NCBI GenBank assembly: GCA_029051965.1
Contig: JAIDJZ010000198.1
Location: forward strand, 1 to 6,905
Direction: 5' to 3'
DNA: 6,905 nt
From: Paramuribaculum sp.
GTDB taxonomy: Bacteria; Bacteroidota; Bacteroidia; Bacteroidales; Muribaculaceae
Part shown: one piece after another, positions 5,465 to 6,905 of the stretch
Layout of the letters: every line of letters starts with the position of its first letter
How positions within the stretch are numbered: position 1 is the stretch's first letter
Translations under genes and position numbers: made by a program
Notes under the pieces: model-generated
The model's database searches: none
What the model saw: the letters and a program-made list of their open reading frames with translations, nothing else
What the model was told of the DNA's origin: nothing

Positions 5465-6905
5465 ATGACAAATCCGTTATTAAAACAATTCGATACGCCT
5501 TTTTCAGCAATCCCTTTTTCGGCAATCCGGAATGAGCATTATCTTCCGGCAATAAAAGAGAGCATTACCAAAGCACTCAACGAGATAGATTCGATCGCGG
5601 AAAATGATCAGACTCCGACTTTCGAAAACACGATTGTTGCTCTTGAAAGAGCCGGATCGGATCTGGAGCGTTCTCTGAATGTTTTCTTTCCGCTTCTTTC
5701 GGCGAATGCCGATGAGGAGATGATGAATATATCGCTTGAGGTGTCGCCGCTGCTAAGCGAGTACTCTGCCGCAATCTCTCTTAACCGGAAGCTGTGGGAA
5801 CGTATCCGGTCAGTCTATGATAAGAGGAATTCTCTTGATCTTGGCGTTGAAGATTCAACTTTGCTTAAGGAAACATTCGACAGTTTTGCCCGCAGCGGAG
5901 CGCTTCTTGAGGGTGATGACCGCGAGGAATTCAAACGCATAAAGGCACGAATCAGTGAACTGACAACGCTTTTTGGCCAAAATGTCCTTAAGGAGCTGAA
6001 CACCTATGAGATCTACCTCAAAGAAGAGGATCTTGAAGGACTGACTGAAAATCTGATCGAGGAGGCTGCTCACGCGGCGGCAGCAAAAGGGCGTGAGGGG
6101 GAATTCCTTTTCACGCTTGCGCAGCCAACCTATGTCGGTTTCATGAAATACTCCAGTCGCCGGGATCTTCGTGAACGTTTGTACAGACTATATACGGGAA
6201 GGAATATGTCAGGCGAGTTTTCGAACATCGGGATTATCAAAGAGTTGACGGCGCTCCGTTCATCTCTTGCCAAGCTGCTTGGCCGGCCTACATATGCCCA
6301 TTTCTCTCTTGAACCGACGATGGCGGCAACTCCTGATCGTGTCATGGAGCTCTTGTCTTCGCTACGTGATGCCTACCGTCCGGCAGAGCAGACAGAGCTT
6401 GCGGAGCTCCGGCAGTTTGCTTCGACACTTGAGGGGATGCCTGTTGAGCTGATGCCGTGGGATTACAGTTATTATAGTACTAAGCTGCGAAAAGCAAAAT
6501 ATGACTATAATGAAGAAGATCTTCGTCCATATTTTAAGCTCGACAATGTGATTTCCGGTGTCTTTGGTCTTGCAACACGCCTTTACGGTCTGAATTTCGC
6601 AGAGACCCGCGAAGTGGATCTCTATCATCCTGATGTCAGGGCTTATGAGGTGACAGATGGTGACGGAACTTATCTTGGAATTCTATATACGGACTTTTTC
6701 CCCCGCGAGAGCAAACAGGCGGGAGCGTGGATGACCGAGTTTAAGTCTCAGTGGATTGAGCCGTCAGGGGAGAATTCACGTCCCCACATCTCGATCGTAA
6801 TGAATTTCACGAAACCGACGCCGACGAAGCCCTCTCTGTTGACTCCGGGTGAGGTCAGAACGTTTCTTCACGAATTCGGACATGCTCTCCACGGACTTCT
6901 TTCGC
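5465..6905 (+). CDS. dcp: M3 family zinc metallopeptidase (Dcp/oligopeptidase type), 3' end cut by the window
   Basis: The visible 480 residues match the thimet oligopeptidase/Dcp family (peptidase M3), enzymes that cut short peptides and help recycle protein fragments. Seen in order are the N-terminal NEHYLPAI and FENTIVALERAG (about 53-64), GRPTYAHFSLEPTMA (273-287), WDYSYYSTKLRKAKY (332-346), LRPYF (353-357), and the zinc motif HEFGH (469-473). H469 and H473 are metal ligands and E470 is the catalytic base. Family members run to about 680-700 residues, so roughly 200, including the third zinc ligand, lie beyond the window. ATG 5465 is certain to be the first start, since TAA at 5459-5461 is in frame. 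The N-terminus has no signal peptide, which favours a cytoplasmic enzyme, whereas some Bacteroidota relatives are exported. The split between dipeptidyl-carboxypeptidase Dcp and oligopeptidase A activity cannot be made from this part, so the symbol is tentative. Confidence 0.93.
   Translation, partial: MTNPLLKQFDTPFSAIPFSAIRNEHYLPAIKESITKALNEIDSIAENDQTPTFENTIVALERAGSDLERSLNVFFPLLSANADEEMMNISLEVSPLLSEYSAAISLNRKLWERIRSVYDKRNSLDLGVEDSTLLKETFDSFARSGALLEGDDREEFKRIKARISELTTLFGQNVLKELNTYEIYLKEEDLEGLTENLIEEAAHAAAAKGREGEFLFTLAQPTYVGFMKYSSRRDLRERLYRLYTGRNMSGEFSNIGIIKELTALRSSLAKLLGRPTYAHFSLEPTMAATPDRVMELLSSLRDAYRPAEQTELAELRQFASTLEGMPVELMPWDYSYYSTKLRKAKYDYNEEDLRPYFKLDNVISGVFGLATRLYGLNFAETREVDLYHPDVRAYEVTDGDGTYLGILYTDFFPRESKQAGAWMTEFKSQWIEPSGENSRPHISIVMNFTKPTPTKPSLLTPGEVRTFLHEFGHALHGLLS

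Noticed and set aside
1..6905. Possible defence system, mobile element, CRISPR array or RNA gene
   Set aside because: No transposase, integrase, nuclease, toxin-antitoxin pair, spaced direct repeats, tRNA-like cloverleaf or rRNA segment was recognised. All long coding regions are housekeeping-like or plain conserved proteins.

Overview
This window reads as ordinary chromosomal DNA from a member of Bacteroidota, most likely order Bacteroidales and possibly a Muribaculaceae-like gut species (inference). Three things point there. The SmpB protein closely resembles the Bacteroides form as I remember it. The methyltransferase belongs to the PG_1098/THUMP-like family described from Porphyromonas. 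The central intergenic region carries a textbook Bacteroidota promoter (TTTG, 20-nt spacer, TAnnTTTG), and the genes lack clear Shine-Dalgarno sequences. No mobile elements, RNA genes, CRISPR arrays or phage genes were seen, and no gene-free stretch exceeds 300 bases.

Layout, left to right. (1) A forward block holds the last 20 codons of an unidentified gene, a Yip1-like integral membrane protein whose GTG start overlaps that gene's stop, and smpB, which starts two bases after the membrane gene's stop. (2) A reverse-strand pair converges on smpB with only 2 bp between the stops. A THUMP-like class I methyltransferase comes first and a TlpA-like thioredoxin-fold lipoprotein with a CPPC active site follows 22 bp later. 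(3) A 178-bp divergent intergenic region holds a strong forward promoter with two abutting -7-type boxes, a six-codon leader ORF and a weak reverse-strand hairpin followed by a T-run. (4) A forward block holds a 735-residue protein ending in six exact 34-residue TPR units and, 57 bp later, an M3 family zinc metallopeptidase (Dcp/oligopeptidase type) cut by the window end just after its HEFGH motif.

The genes are mainly housekeeping: ribosome rescue (smpB), RNA or other methylation (substrate unknown), periplasmic thiol redox or cytochrome-type maturation (TlpA-like), and peptide degradation (M3 peptidase). The two least understood are the Yip1-like protein in the smpB operon and the TPR protein, whose N-terminal two-thirds I cannot assign. 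I did not find convincing evidence of an undescribed multi-gene system. The findings below are modest and concern regulation and uncharacterised proteins.
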